Of a stretch of DNA of 64,000 nucleotides, positions 38,548 to 47,982 are shown piece after piece; position 1 is the first letter of the stretch; each line of letters starts with the position of its first letter. The notes under the pieces are model-generated. The model was not told the origin of the DNA, did not search any database, and saw only the letters and a list, made by a program, of their open reading frames with translations. The stretch covers positions 1,356,382 through 1,420,381 of the forward strand of contig NZ_LR130817.1 in the NCBI RefSeq assembly GCF_900626145.1. The letters are read 5' to 3'. The DNA is from Intestinimonas timonensis. Lineage in GTDB: Bacteria; Bacillota; Clostridia; Oscillospirales; Oscillospiraceae. The position numbers and the translations under genes were made by a program.

Positions 38548-39129
38548 TTACGCCATCTTCAGGCGCAGGCCGCTGCGCTTGAGGGCGGAGCGGATGGCCA
38601 GCGCCAGGGGAGGGGCCGCGATGATGGCCACTCCGCCGTTGAAGAGGGAGGCGGGGATCAGGGCCAGCAGGGTCACCGCCGCGGCCTGAGGCTGAAGGCC
38701 ACCCAGCAGCATCCCGTTGTAGAAGAAATCCTTCAGGTAGTAGAGCACATAGTAGCTCAGGCACCCCACCACTGCCGCCGTCAGATAGCGGCCATAGGTG
38801 GCGGGCTTGACCCCCTCACCCCGGCGGCCCGCTGTGACGGCCACACCAGCCATGAGGCCCATGGCACCCTTGGTCAGGAAGGTGATCCAGCACTCCGCCG
38901 CCCACAGGGGGTTGGTGAGGTCATAGAGGGCGGAACCCAGGCCGGAGGCCAGTCCCCCTACCGGCCCCAGCAGGAGCCCTGAGAGGACACACAGGATGTT
39001 GGCCAGGGTGAAGGAGGGCACCCCGCCCACCGGCACCGGCATGATGATACGGGCGTAGTTGCCGGCAAAAACCAGGGCGGTCATCATCCCCAGAAAGGCC
39101 AGCCGCTGGGTAGACATGTTCTGTTTCAT
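38548..39129 (-). CDS. ECF transporter S component
   Basis: A 193-residue membrane protein with about six hydrophobic segments. The start (LAFLGMMTALVFAGNYARI), VGGVPSFTLANILCVLSG and LLGPVGGLASGLGSALYDL match substrate-binding S components of energy-coupling-factor vitamin transporters. The ATPase and T units are not here, as usual for shared ECF modules. The vitamin is not evident and no riboswitch is seen in its short leader. ATG at 39129 has weak AGAGGAAG upstream. Confidence 0.88.
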   Translation of the reverse strand: MKQNMSTQRLAFLGMMTALVFAGNYARIIMPVPVGGVPSFTLANILCVLSGLLLGPVGGLASGLGSALYDLTNPLWAAECWITFLTKGAMGLMAGVAVTAGRRGEGVKPATYGRYLTAAVVGCLSYYVLYYLKDFFYNGMLLGGLQPQAAAVTLLALIPASLFNGGVAIIAAPPLALAIRSALKRSGLRLKMA

Positions 39130-39160
39130 GGAAACCACTTCCTCTGTCTGTTCTGCCGCC

Positions 39161-39189
39161 ATTATACCCCCTATCTGGTATTATTTCAA
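39161..39189 (-). promoter_or_regulatory. Promoter of the ECF S component
   Basis: TTGAAA (39189-39184), 17 bp, TATAAT (39166-39161) on the minus strand, about 32 bp before the start. Confidence 0.85.
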
Positions 39190-39228
39190 ATCTCAGTTTT
39201 TGTTTATTTAATAAGGTCAGATTTTTAC

Positions 39229-41313
39229 TCACCGGAGAGCCCACAGCCATCGGAAGGCCAGTCGCTTCCACCAGGGCAGAGCGGCATCCACCCGGTCCCG
39301 CTCGCCCTCCACGGCCTTTACGGTCAGTTTCCGCTCTGTCTCGGTGAGGGTGTGTTGGCTGAACCGGGCCTTCAGGGCCAGCTCCTCCACCTCCGGGTGC
39401 TCCCTGCCTCCCCAGGGCAGGAGCCGCTTCTGGAGCCGGTAGGCCCAGAGGGCGGCGGCGTTGGTGCCGCTTCCCCACAACCGCCGTCGCCAGATGAGAG
39501 CCATGACCCGCCGCCGGGCAAAGAGTAACAGACACAGAATGGGCACCACGGCGAGCCAGGCGAGCGCACTCAGATCCGCTTTCTCGTCTCCGCCCATGTC
39601 CCCTTCATCTTGGCCGCCCGCCGGGGCCGTAGTGGGGGTGGACGTGGGGGCGGCGGAGGTCTGAGGAGTCGGCGTCGGGGTGGGTGTTGGCGTTGGGGTA
39701 GGCGTTGGCTCCGGCTCGGTGGTTTCCTCAGACCCTACCTCCTCCCCACCGTAGGTGGGAGTCACCTCCACCGGATACCAGCCGTAGCCGTCCAGGTAGA
39801 TCTCCACCCAGGCGTGGGCTGCCGACTCGGGCACATCCACCTGACCGGAATCGGGCACCATCACCGTGTAGCCGCTGACATACCGGGCAGGCGTCCCGAT
39901 CATCCGGAAAAACAGGGCGGCGGTGGTGGCGTAGTGCATGCAGTAGCCCCGCTCGCTCTGGTTGAGGAAGTAGTCCACAAAGTCCGCACCCTCCGGCATG
40001 GCGGGGACGGTGGTGTCGTAGGTGGTGGTGGCAGCCAGCGCGTAGCCGATCAGCCAGGCCGTCTCCATTTCAGACCAGTAATTCCGGAGCACCGACTTCC
40101 GGTAGCTGTCATCCACCTGGAAGTGCAGTCCGTTCACCCGCTCCGCCCAGGTATAGAGCGCCTGTGCCGCCTCCTCCGGCACCTCCAGATAGTGCTCATA
40201 GACGAAATCACGGTAGGCCTCCTCCGCCTGAGCGGCAGCTCCCTCCAGGGGGCGCATGGCATTGTCCGGCCCTGCCTCTGGCCGGTAATAGACGGTGTAG
40301 CTTCCGACACCGAAGCTCTTTTGGATGTGGGAGTCGTCCACAAAGCTGCCCCCCACCAGCTCATCGGCGTCGGTAAGGAGAGAATAGGGCACATAGAGGC
40401 AGTTCCCAGGTGCGCCGGCGAGCTCCACCGTCACCGCGTGCCAGTCCTGACCCGCGGCGGTGAGGGCGGGAAAGTTCAGGGGCTCATCGCCCCCCAGGTC
40501 CCCCAGCTCCTCATAGGCGGCAGCCTCCAGGGGCTCTCAGGATGTCCTGGTATACACCCCGGCGGACCGCCCCCGGAGGTAGATCCGCCCGGTCACATCG
40601 GTCTCCACCCGGAGCATGGTGCGGCTTGAGAGGGACAGAGGGCCTGCTCCGGCCAGGTCCACCCGACTGGAAGAGCCCCCCACCTGTATGCCGTTGGCCA
40701 CAAAGTCGGGCAGTGAGAAGGACAGGTCCCCGGAGAGGAGGACTCCCTTGGCCTCCCCTGCCCACTGTGGGTAGACATAGCGCTCCTGAGGTATTGCCAG
40801 GGTCAGGAGCGCTAGGACGCAGCCGACGGCAGGCAGCGCAGCCAGGGTGAGCCTGGCCCGTGCGGCGCGTTTTTTTCTGGACAGGATGCTGGTGAGGAAC
40901 ATGGCGCACCAGCAGGTGAGGAGAAGTAGAAAGTCGGGCCACCGGGGCAGATGGTCGTCCAGGAAGGCGGGGCGCAGCAGCGGATAGGTCATGTCCACCA
41001 CGGCGCAGGCCGAGCGCAGCCACAATGCTGCCCAGCCCAGGGGCAGGGCCAGCAGGGCCAGGGCGGCACACAGGAAGAGGATACAGTCTGCCGCCGGGAA
41101 GGGATCGGGCAGGGTGCCGCTGCCCCCCAGGACCAGCCCGATATAGGCCATGGTGGCCGTTCCCCCAAGGAGCAGCCGGTCCCACAGCAGCCAGGTGAAC
41201 AGGGCATAGCCCTCAGTCACCAGCAGCAGGGAGAGGAAAAGAGCATCGACACAGAGCGGGAGCAGCCAGCCGTCCTTACGGGCCTCCGCAGTTTTTTCTC
41301 GTCCCCGTCTCAT
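39229..41313 (-). pseudogene. TgpA-like membrane transglutaminase interrupted by an in-frame TGA
   Basis: Residues 1-258 hold six or so membrane segments and a signal of the DUF3488/TgpA type. The frame reaches AGVYTRTS, hits TGA at 40539-40537, and continues in the same frame as EPLEAAAYEELGDLGGDE. Relatives have Trp at this point (TG-x-x-W), and TGG to TGA is a single change. After the stop come the transglutaminase core with Cys in GYCMHYA, His in AAHAWVEIY and Asp in the YPVEVTP region, a Pro-Thr linker, one membrane segment and a basic tail. The start ATG (41313) overlaps the DUF58 stop. A downstream ATG at 40434 could give a soluble C half, but without export. Confidence 0.85.
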
Positions 41314-42314
41314 ACCGCCACCTCCCCGTTGGGCAGGAGGTGGAACTGCCGTTCTTTTCCGCCCGCTTTCTCCGCCCGTATGGACCGGCCGTTGGACGGC
41401 GTAGGGTCGGAGAGGATGGCGGACAGGCACCGGCTCTGGGTGCGCCGGTCGGCCACCAGGAATCGCCGGAGCTCCCCCGTCACAGGGTGGAGCCAGGCCA
41501 CAGTGTGGCTCCGGCCTTCCTCCAGAAGGGCGGTGGACCAGGTCAGCAGCCGGTCCAGTACCCCGTCCACCTCATCCCAGGCCCCGAAGTGGTCAAATGT
41601 GAGCACGATCCCCTCCTGCCGGGGCTCCAGAGTCTCCCGGACCACCAGCTCATCCCGTTTGGAGGAGAGCTTCCAGTGGATGGTGGTCACCGGGTCCCCC
41701 GCCCGGTAGGGCCGCAGGTCGTAGTCCTCACCTGGGCCGCCGCCCGGCCGGGGCTTCAGCGGCCCCGCTGCCTCCGTCTCTCCCCGCAGGAGCGGGGGCA
41801 GGGGCAGGTCCAGCAGCCTGGGCAGCGCTAGGGCAGCGCAGGCCTGGGGCCGCGGAATGGGCAATACAAAGAGCCCCAGGCCATCCACCACCCGGAGTCG
41901 TTCGATCTCACACCGGACCCGACCGCAATGGTCGGCATTCCACGCCGTCCATTTATGCAGTCCGCCCCCTCTGCCCGACACGCCTGAAAGGGTCACCTGG
42001 TGAAACAGTTCCTCCCCCGTCATCTCATTGGTGATCCGCAGGCGCATACGCGCCATGGGCAGGGGCAGAAAGCCCCGGTACCGGACCTCCGCCCGGAACC
42101 GGAGTTCCTTTCCCCGCTCCAGTCCGGCGGCGGCGGTGAGTCCTCCCCGGCACCGGAATACCAGAGGCAGGGTCAGAAGAAGGGAGACCACCGGCAGGGC
42201 CAGGACGGTCCACAGCAGGAAGTGAGCCAGGTAGCCCACGTCCAGGATCTGAAAGAGGAGGGCGGCGGCCAGGGCCAGGCCGTAGCCTACACGCCGGGCG
42301 GCCACGGCGGTCAC
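41310..42314 (-). CDS. DUF58 protein
   Basis: A 334-residue protein with two N-terminal membrane segments (about 10-50) and a cytosolic DUF58 region whose signature EDYDLRPYRAGDPVTTIHWK and LVVRETLEP is intact. DUF58 proteins always travel with MoxR ATPases and transglutaminases, as here. The start is GTG at 42314, overlapping the moxR stop by four bases. This is the only unbroken gene of the operon. The system's role (possibly wall or surface protein processing) is not established. Confidence 0.9.
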   Translation of the reverse strand: MTAVAARRVGYGLALAAALLFQILDVGYLAHFLLWTVLALPVVSLLLTLPLVFRCRGGLTAAAGLERGKELRFRAEVRYRGFLPLPMARMRLRITNEMTGEELFHQVTLSGVSGRGGGLHKWTAWNADHCGRVRCEIERLRVVDGLGLFVLPIPRPQACAALALPRLLDLPLPPLLRGETEAAGPLKPRPGGGPGEDYDLRPYRAGDPVTTIHWKLSSKRDELVVRETLEPRQEGIVLTFDHFGAWDEVDGVLDRLLTWSTALLEEGRSHTVAWLHPVTGELRRFLVADRRTQSRCLSAILSDPTPSNGRSIRAEKAGGKERQFHLLPNGEVAV

Positions 42315-43233
42315 TTCAGCCGGGGGGCACGCACCGAAGCGAGCACGTCCCCCACCGGATCGCCGGTTTCCCTCCCGTCCGTAAGGATGAGACGGTGGGC
42401 CACCGTATCCCGAAACAGCTCGGTCACGTCGTCGGGGAGGACGTAGTCCCGGCCCCGGATAAAAGCGGCGGCCCGGCTCACCGCCGCCACCGCCAGAGTG
42501 GCCCGGGGACTACCCCCCTGGGCGATGGCTGGGTGGCGGCGGGTGACACCCACCAGACGGACGATGTAGTCCAAAACCTCGTCAGAGATGTGGACGGCCT
42601 CCACCGCCTGCCGCAGTCGCTCCAGCCCCGCCCGGTCGGTGACCTGACTCACCCGCTCCACCACCGGCCCGGCGCTCCGACGGCGCAACAGTTCCAGCTC
42701 ATCCTGAGGCGACGGATACCCCATGGACAGACGCATCATGAAGCGGTCCAGCTGAGAGTCGGGCAGCAGTTGGGTCCCTGCCGCCCCGCCGGGTTCTGTG
42801 TGGCAATGACCAGGAAGGGCTACGGGACCGGGTGGCTCACCCCGTCCACCGTGACCTGGCCCTCCTCCATGGCCTCCAGCAGGGCCGACTGGGTGCGGCT
42901 GGTGGCACGGTTGAGCTCGTCGGCCAGGAAGAGGTTGCACAGCACCGCTCCGGGCTGGTACTCCTTCTCCCCGGTGGCCTTGTTGTAAATGGAGAATCCG
43001 GTGAGGTCGGAGGGCATCACGTCGGGGGTGAACTGGACCCGGTGGCAGGTGAGCCCCAGCGCCCGGGAAAAGGACAGGGCCAGGGTGGTCTTGCCCACTC
43101 CGGGGATATCCTCCAGCAGCACGTGGCCACGGGCCAGGATGGCCAGCAGCAGCTTTACTACCACTTCGTCCTTGCCCACTACTGCCTTCTTTACCTCAGC
43201 CACCACCTGGGCGCACAGCCTGCGGTCGTCCAT
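42311..43233 (-). pseudogene. moxR: MoxR-family AAA ATPase with a nonsense codon and a frameshift
   Basis: The N-terminal half is good: DIPGVGKTTLA Walker A (about 43-53), LFLADELNRA Walker B, EAMEEGQVTVDG. After HPVP there is an in-frame TAG at about 42822, then PFLVIATQNPAG, then a one-base loss near 42790, after which AAGTQLLPDSQLDRFMMRL and the lid domain continue in another frame to 42311. Two separate lesions in the most conserved part (sensor 1 and the arginine finger region) mean no full protein is made. Confidence 0.88.
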
Positions 43234-43281
43234 GGTCTCCTCACCCTTCCCCGTCGGTTGTCATAATCCGGTATTTGGTCC

Positions 43282-43311
43282 ATTATATCACGGTCCTTTC
43301 AGGAGGGGCAA
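43282..43311 (-). promoter_or_regulatory. Promoter of the moxR operon
   Basis: TTGCCC (43311-43306), 18 bp, TATAAT (43287-43282) on the minus strand. The promoter looks intact although the first gene is broken. Confidence 0.7.
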
Positions 43312-43334
43312 GATTTTTGCACCGAAACGGACAG

Positions 43335-43368
43335 AAAAAGGAGCCATCTGATCAGATGGCTCCTTTTT
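43335..43368. terminator. Bidirectional terminator after uraA
   Basis: A fully self-complementary 34-bp palindrome with A5 and T5 ends, 18 bp beyond the uraA stop. Confidence 0.92.
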
Positions 43369-43385
43369 GGGAAACATAGAACTGC

Positions 43386-44636
43386 TCAGTCGTTCATCAG
43401 CTTAGCCCTGTCCAGCAGGAAGAAGATGAGGCTGATGATGACGGCGGTGACGGCGGCCAGGGTCATGCCGGTGATGGACACCGCGCCGATGGTGATGGTG
43501 AGGCCGGAGAGGCCGGCCACAAAGACCACAGAGGTGAGGATCAGATTGCGGTTCTTGCCGTAGTCCACCTTTTTATCAACCAGGATGCGGAGGCCGGAGG
43601 TACCTATCATGCCGTAGAGGAGGAAGGTGATGCCGCCGATGACGTCGCCGGGGATGGTGGAGATGAAGGCGGCCAGGGGGCCCACGAAGGCCATGAGGAG
43701 AGAGATGACGGCGGCGCCGGCGATGACCTGGACGGAGTAGACGCCGGTGACGGCCATGACGCCGATGTTCTCGCCGTAAGTGGTGGTGGGCACCGAGCCC
43801 ACGAAGCCGGAGATGGCGGTGGACAGGTTGTCGCCCAGCAGAGAGCGGTGGAGGCCCGGGTCCTTGATGAGGTCCCGGCCCACGATCTTGCCGGTGACCA
43901 CCTGGTGGCCAATGTGCTCGGTGGCGATGACCAGGATGACGGGGGCGATGGTGAGGATGGCATTGAGGTCAAACTTGGCCAGGTGGAACTGAGGCAGGGT
44001 GAAGAGCTTTGCCTCCGCCAGGGGGGTGAAGTCCACCAGGCCCAGGGCCACGGCGGTGAGATAGCCGCAGATCATGGCAATGAGGAGGGGAATGACGGCG
44101 AAGAACTTGCGGAAGAGGACGGAACCAAAGACGGCCACACCCAGGGTGACAGCAAAGACAGCGATGTGGGGACCGGAGGTGAGGTCAGCGCCGGTCTTGC
44201 CGGGGGTGATGGTATTGCCGGCCAGCTCCAGGCCGATGAGGGCTACCACGGGCCCCATGGCGGCGGGGGGCAGGATGACGTCGATCCATTCAGTGCCGAA
44301 TTTCCAGACGATGAAGGCCAGCAGGCAGCCCAGCAGGCCCACCACCACGAAGCCGCCCTGGGCGTACTCAAAGCCCTGGGCCGCAATAACGCCACCGGCG
44401 GGCGCTAAAAAAGCAAAGCTGGAGCCGAGATAGGCCGGTGCTTTGCCTTTGGTGAGGAAGATGAAGAGCAGGGTGCCGAAGCCGTTCATGAAGAGGACGA
44501 TGCCGGGGTCGATCTGGAACAGGATGGGGACCAGCACCGACGCGCCAAACATGGCAAAGACGTGCTGGACGCTCAGGGGCAGGAGCATGGGAAGGGGGAC
44601 TTTCTCATCCACCTGGATGATGCGCTTTTTGTCCAT
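43386..44636 (-). CDS. uraA: Uracil/xanthine permease (NCS2 family)
   Basis: A 416-residue transporter with 13-14 hydrophobic segments. LLPLSVQHVFAMFGASVLVP, ATEHIGHQ (the His and Glu of the binding site) and SVPTTTYGENIG are typical of UraA-type uracil permeases. A purine substrate is possible in the wider family. Its promoter region shows TATACT but no clear -35, and no PyrR or purine riboswitch was recognised. Confidence 0.93.
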   Translation of the reverse strand: MDKKRIIQVDEKVPLPMLLPLSVQHVFAMFGASVLVPILFQIDPGIVLFMNGFGTLLFIFLTKGKAPAYLGSSFAFLAPAGGVIAAQGFEYAQGGFVVVGLLGCLLAFIVWKFGTEWIDVILPPAAMGPVVALIGLELAGNTITPGKTGADLTSGPHIAVFAVTLGVAVFGSVLFRKFFAVIPLLIAMICGYLTAVALGLVDFTPLAEAKLFTLPQFHLAKFDLNAILTIAPVILVIATEHIGHQVVTGKIVGRDLIKDPGLHRSLLGDNLSTAISGFVGSVPTTTYGENIGVMAVTGVYSVQVIAGAAVISLLMAFVGPLAAFISTIPGDVIGGITFLLYGMIGTSGLRILVDKKVDYGKNRNLILTSVVFVAGLSGLTITIGAVSITGMTLAAVTAVIISLIFFLLDRAKLMND

Positions 44637-44845
44637 GGGATACCTCTCCTCTCAATTACATTTCGGGCAAGTATACCACTTCTGCCACATTGGGTCCACT
44701 GTTTTACGAATTTTTTGTCTTTTTTGTCACATCCAACGGAAACAGGCGGAAGGAGGCCCCCAATTCCTCTTTTGCGCCGATTGACAAAAATACCATTTCT
44801 TTTATAAGATAGAATTGATTTTTTATAGAAAGCGGGTGTTTTCCC

Positions 44846-46114
44846 ATGTCCAACAAGAGGCCCTTTGTGACCAAGGCCCAGCTGGAGTCCATCGTTCGGC
44901 AGTATCCCACTCCCTTCCATCTCTACGACGAGAAGGGGATCCGTGAAAACGCCCGAAAACTCAAGCAGGCCTTTGCCTGGAACCCTGGCTTCAAGGAGTA
45001 TTTCGCCGTCAAGGCCACCCCCACCCCCGCCATCCTCAAGATCCTGCATGAGGAGGGCTGCGGTACCGACTGCTCCTCCCTCACCGAGCTGATGCTGGCC
45101 GACCGCTGCGGCTTCCACGGCAGCGAGATCATGTTCTCCTCCAACGACACTCCGGCGGAGGAGTTCCAGCTGGCCGCCCGTCTGGACGCCACCATCAATC
45201 TGGACGATTTTACCCACATCGACTTCCTGAAGGAGACCATCGGGACCATCCCCGAGACCATCTCCTGCCGCTTCAACCCCGGCGGCACCTTCTCCATCGG
45301 CGCAAGCAACGAGGGCTTCCAGGTCATGGACAACCCCGGCGAGGCCAAGTACGGCTTCACCCGCCCCCAGCTCACCGAGGGCTTCAAAAAGCTGAAGGCC
45401 ATGGGGGCCAAGCACTTCGGCATCCACGCCTTTCTGGCCTCCAACACCCTCTCCAACGCCTACTACCCCACCCTGGCGGGCATCCTCTTCCAGACCGCTG
45501 TGGAGCTCAAAGAGGAGACCGGCTGCCACATCGCCTTCATCAATCTTTCCGGCGGCGTGGGCATCCCCTACCGCCCCGAGCAGCCCGCCAACGACATTTT
45601 GGCCATCGGCGAGGGTGTGCGGCAGAAGTACGAGGAGATCCTGGTCCCGGCGGGTATGGGTGATGTGGCTATCTTTACCGAGCTGGGCCGCTTTATGCTG
45701 GGGCCCTACGGCTGTCTGGTGACCACGGCCACCCACTTCAAGCACACCTATAAGGAGTACGTGGGAGTGGACGCCTGCGCCGCCAACCTGATGCGCCCAG
45801 CCATGTACGGCGCCTACCACCACATCACCGTCATGGGCAAGGAGGACGCCCCCTGCGACCACAAGTACGACGTCACCGGCGCCCTCTGCGAGAACAACGA
45901 CAAGTTCGCCGTGGACCGGATGCTGCCTGAGATTGAGCGGGGCGACCTGTTGGTCATCCACGACACCGGCGCCCACGGCTTCTCCATGGGCTATAACTAC
46001 AACGGCCGCCTCCGCTCGGCGGAAGTCCTCCTCCAGGAGGACGGCTCCACCCTGCTCATCCGCCGGGCCGAGACCCCCGACGACTATTTTTCCACCATGT
46101 ACTTTTTCTTGTAA
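44846..46114 (+). CDS. Divergent diaminopimelate decarboxylase-like enzyme
   Basis: A 422-residue fold type III PLP decarboxylase. The PLP lysine lies in YFAVKATPTP (about residue 53). The region that reads HVGS in LysA is IHAFLASN here, and the active-site CESGD of LysA is CENND (about residue 350). A true LysA is encoded at 53718, so this paralogue probably acts on another amino acid or fills a regulatory need. TTGACA at 44781 suggests a promoter. Annotators often call this type LysA; I would not give that symbol. Confidence 0.8.
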   Translation: MSNKRPFVTKAQLESIVRQYPTPFHLYDEKGIRENARKLKQAFAWNPGFKEYFAVKATPTPAILKILHEEGCGTDCSSLTELMLADRCGFHGSEIMFSSNDTPAEEFQLAARLDATINLDDFTHIDFLKETIGTIPETISCRFNPGGTFSIGASNEGFQVMDNPGEAKYGFTRPQLTEGFKKLKAMGAKHFGIHAFLASNTLSNAYYPTLAGILFQTAVELKEETGCHIAFINLSGGVGIPYRPEQPANDILAIGEGVRQKYEEILVPAGMGDVAIFTELGRFMLGPYGCLVTTATHFKHTYKEYVGVDACAANLMRPAMYGAYHHITVMGKEDAPCDHKYDVTGALCENNDKFAVDRMLPEIERGDLLVIHDTGAHGFSMGYNYNGRLRSAEVLLQEDGSTLLIRRAETPDDYFSTMYFFL

Positions 46115-46223
46115 GAAAAAGTACCAAAAAGAACTTTTGGTCTCGCTCTGGAACTGATCAGAGAACAGAGACACCGGTGCCCGGTAACCAGCGCGACACC
46201 AAATCGAAGCGTTTTCAGACGAA

Positions 46224-46258
46224 CAGCGCCCGTCCCTCCTTACGAGGGACGGGCGCTG
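46224..46258. terminator. Hairpin between convergent genes
   Basis: A 15-bp perfect GC-rich stem with a 5-nt loop, lacking a strong T tract, between the decarboxylase and the pseudouridine synthase genes. Confidence 0.65.
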
Positions 46259-46262
46259 TCTG

Positions 46263-47177
46263 TTATGTTTCTGGCCCCATCAGCCGGACCATATCCTCCG
46301 GCAGAGAGCAGGTAAAGGTGAGCGTCTCCCCGGTGACGGGCTGGCGGACGGTGAGCTCCGATGAGTGGAGGGCAGGACGGGGGATGAGGTCCTTATCCTC
46401 CGTGCCGTAGAGAAAGTCCCCCGCCAAGGGACAGCCCAGATGGGCCATGTGGACCCGGATCTGGTGGGTCCGTCCCGACTCCAGCTCCAACCGCACCAGG
46501 GCACGGTCCCCCCGCCGCTCCAGGACCCGGTAGTGTGTCCGTGCAGGCAGGCCGTCCGACCGCACCGCCCGGGCCACGATGGAACCCTCCGCCATGCCAA
46601 TGGGGGCGTCCACGGTCCCACGCTCCTCCGCCGGTCCACCCAGGCACACCGCCAGATAGATTCGCCGGAATTCCGACGTGTGAAGCTGGTTCTTCAGCAC
46701 CTCTTGGGCGTGAGGGTGCTTGGCCACCACCATGAGCCCGGACGTCCCCTTGTCCAGCCGGTGAACCGGGTGGAAGTCGGCCTCCACCCCGGTCCGATCG
46801 TAATAATCCAACAGAAAATTACCGATTGTATCGGCAAAGTGGCCGGCGCCGGGGTGGACCAACACCCCAGGGGCCTTGTTGAGGACCAGCATGTCCCCGT
46901 CCTCGTAGACGATGTCCAGAGGTCCCGGCGCAGGGACCACCCCGCTGCGCCGCTCGGGGTCGGAGAGCCGCACGGTGAGCACCTGCCCCGGCTCCACCCG
47001 CCGGCTGGTGAAGACCCGCTCGCCGTCCAGCAGGATGCCGTCCTCCAGCCACTTGATCCGCCGGATCACCGTGCCCGAGAGGCCCAGCTCCTTCCGCAGC
47101 AGAGTGTCCACCTTCTGCCCTGCCCGCTCCGGCGGTACGGTGAGGCTCACCCGCCGGATCTGCTTTTCCACACCCAT
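46263..47177 (-). CDS. RluA-family pseudouridine synthase
   Basis: A 304-residue enzyme with an N-terminal S4 RNA-binding domain (about 10-75) and a RluA catalytic domain with HRLDKGTSGLMVVAK (catalytic Asp, about 133) and ESGRTHQIRVHMAHLG. Like RluD it probably modifies 23S rRNA, but several paralogues are usual in Firmicutes so the target is open. ATG at 47177 is chosen as MGVEKQIRR; earlier in-frame sequence overlaps the next gene. Confidence 0.92.
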   Translation of the reverse strand: MGVEKQIRRVSLTVPPERAGQKVDTLLRKELGLSGTVIRRIKWLEDGILLDGERVFTSRRVEPGQVLTVRLSDPERRSGVVPAPGPLDIVYEDGDMLVLNKAPGVLVHPGAGHFADTIGNFLLDYYDRTGVEADFHPVHRLDKGTSGLMVVAKHPHAQEVLKNQLHTSEFRRIYLAVCLGGPAEERGTVDAPIGMAEGSIVARAVRSDGLPARTHYRVLERRGDRALVRLELESGRTHQIRVHMAHLGCPLAGDFLYGTEDKDLIPRPALHSSELTVRQPVTGETLTFTCSLPEDMVRLMGPET

Positions 47178-47181
47178 GGCC

Positions 47182-47604
47182 TCACATCCTTCTGGACCAG
47201 CGGGCCATGTTGACCAGCAGGAAGGCGTTGTGCAGAACAATGACTCCGGCGGTAAGAGCGATGAACAGGCTCTCCCCTGTCACCAGCGACGCCACAAAGG
47301 GCACCCACAGCAGCCACCCTGTCCAGTACCAGCTGTCCTGGGCCGCCTTTTCTCGGATGGCCACGTTCCGCTCGTCGGTCTCGGCCAGGATCACCTCCGC
47401 ACGCTCCTTGGGGGACAGGCACCTGGTGATCCAGCCCACAGCCAGACCGGAGCCCCCCGCCCCCAGCGCGGCGCCGCCGAAGCCGCACAGCAGCCCGTTG
47501 ACCCAGTTGGGGACGCTCTCATCCAGCCAGATGGCGGCGGCCAGCAGGACGATACCCCCCAGAAAGGCCGTCCAGGACCACAGTTTTTTCATACGTTCTC
47601 TCAT
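47182..47604 (-). CDS. Membrane protein paired with an XRE regulator
   Basis: A 140-residue protein with four hydrophobic segments (about 10-27, 35-57, 95-110, 113-130) and a charged loop (ERAEVILAETDERNVAIREKA). This resembles DUF2178-type proteins that are usually encoded right after a short XRE regulator. Its start overlaps the regulator's stop by four bases. The role is unknown; the pair often responds to envelope or growth state, which is inference. Confidence 0.75.
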   Translation of the reverse strand: MRERMKKLWSWTAFLGGIVLLAAAIWLDESVPNWVNGLLCGFGGAALGAGGSGLAVGWITRCLSPKERAEVILAETDERNVAIREKAAQDSWYWTGWLLWVPFVASLVTGESLFIALTAGVIVLHNAFLLVNMARWSRRM

Positions 47605-47804
47605 GTCTCATCCTCCTCAAACAAAAAGAGCTCCTCGATGGTCAGGTCAAAGTAGCGGGCAATCTTATGGGCCAGCAGCAGCGATGCGTTGTAGCGGCCG
47701 TTCTCCAAAGAGATGATGGTCTGCCGGGTGACCCCTACCGCCGCCCCCAGCTCCTCCTGGGTGATCCGCCGCTCCCGCCGCAGCTCGGCGATCCGGTTGC
47801 GCAT
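47601..47804 (-). CDS. Small XRE-family regulator
   Basis: A 67-residue helix-turn-helix protein (ITQEELGAAVGVTRQTIISL, NPYNPSLLLA-like ENGRYNASLLLAHKIA). It belongs to the minimal YozG/Cro-like group and is coupled to the membrane protein gene. It probably represses its own promoter, where the sequence GTAAAGTA occurs twice. Confidence 0.9.
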   Translation of the reverse strand: MRNRIAELRRERRITQEELGAAVGVTRQTIISLENGRYNASLLLAHKIARYFDLTIEELFLFEEDET

Positions 47805-47848
47805 GGCCTCCCCTCCTCTCCGTTATGTATAGTTTACTTTACGTTTTT

Positions 47849-47876
47849 AGCATAGCATACTTTACATATTTGTCAA
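47849..47876 (-). promoter_or_regulatory. Promoter of the XRE/membrane protein pair
   Basis: TTGACA (47876-47871), 16 bp, TATGCT (47854-47849) on the minus strand. GTAAAGTA is repeated in the spacer and downstream, a possible operator. Confidence 0.65.
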
Positions 47877-47914
47877 GCCTATTTTACATTCTCCGGGAAA
47901 TTACCCGTCCTTCA

Positions 47915-47943
47915 TTGCCATTGGACCAAAATCGCGGTATAAT
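47915..47943 (+). promoter_or_regulatory. Promoter of hemW
   Basis: TTGCCA (47915-47920), 17 bp, TATAAT (47938-47943), 39 bp before the start. Confidence 0.8.
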
Positions 47944-47982
47944 GAATAAAATAAACCGATTCCATAATAAGGTGGGACCGCC

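Noticed and set aside
39655..39720. Tandem Pro-Thr codons as a DNA repeat or CRISPR-like array
   Set aside because: The repeat is the Pro-Thr linker of the transglutaminase protein, in frame and followed by a membrane segment. No CRISPR-type repeat-spacer pattern exists in the window.
40537..40539. TGA as a selenocysteine codon in the transglutaminase
   Set aside because: Selenium-linked genes occur in the window, but relatives have Trp at this place, there is no convincing SECIS hairpin right after the TGA, and the neighbouring moxR gene is also broken.
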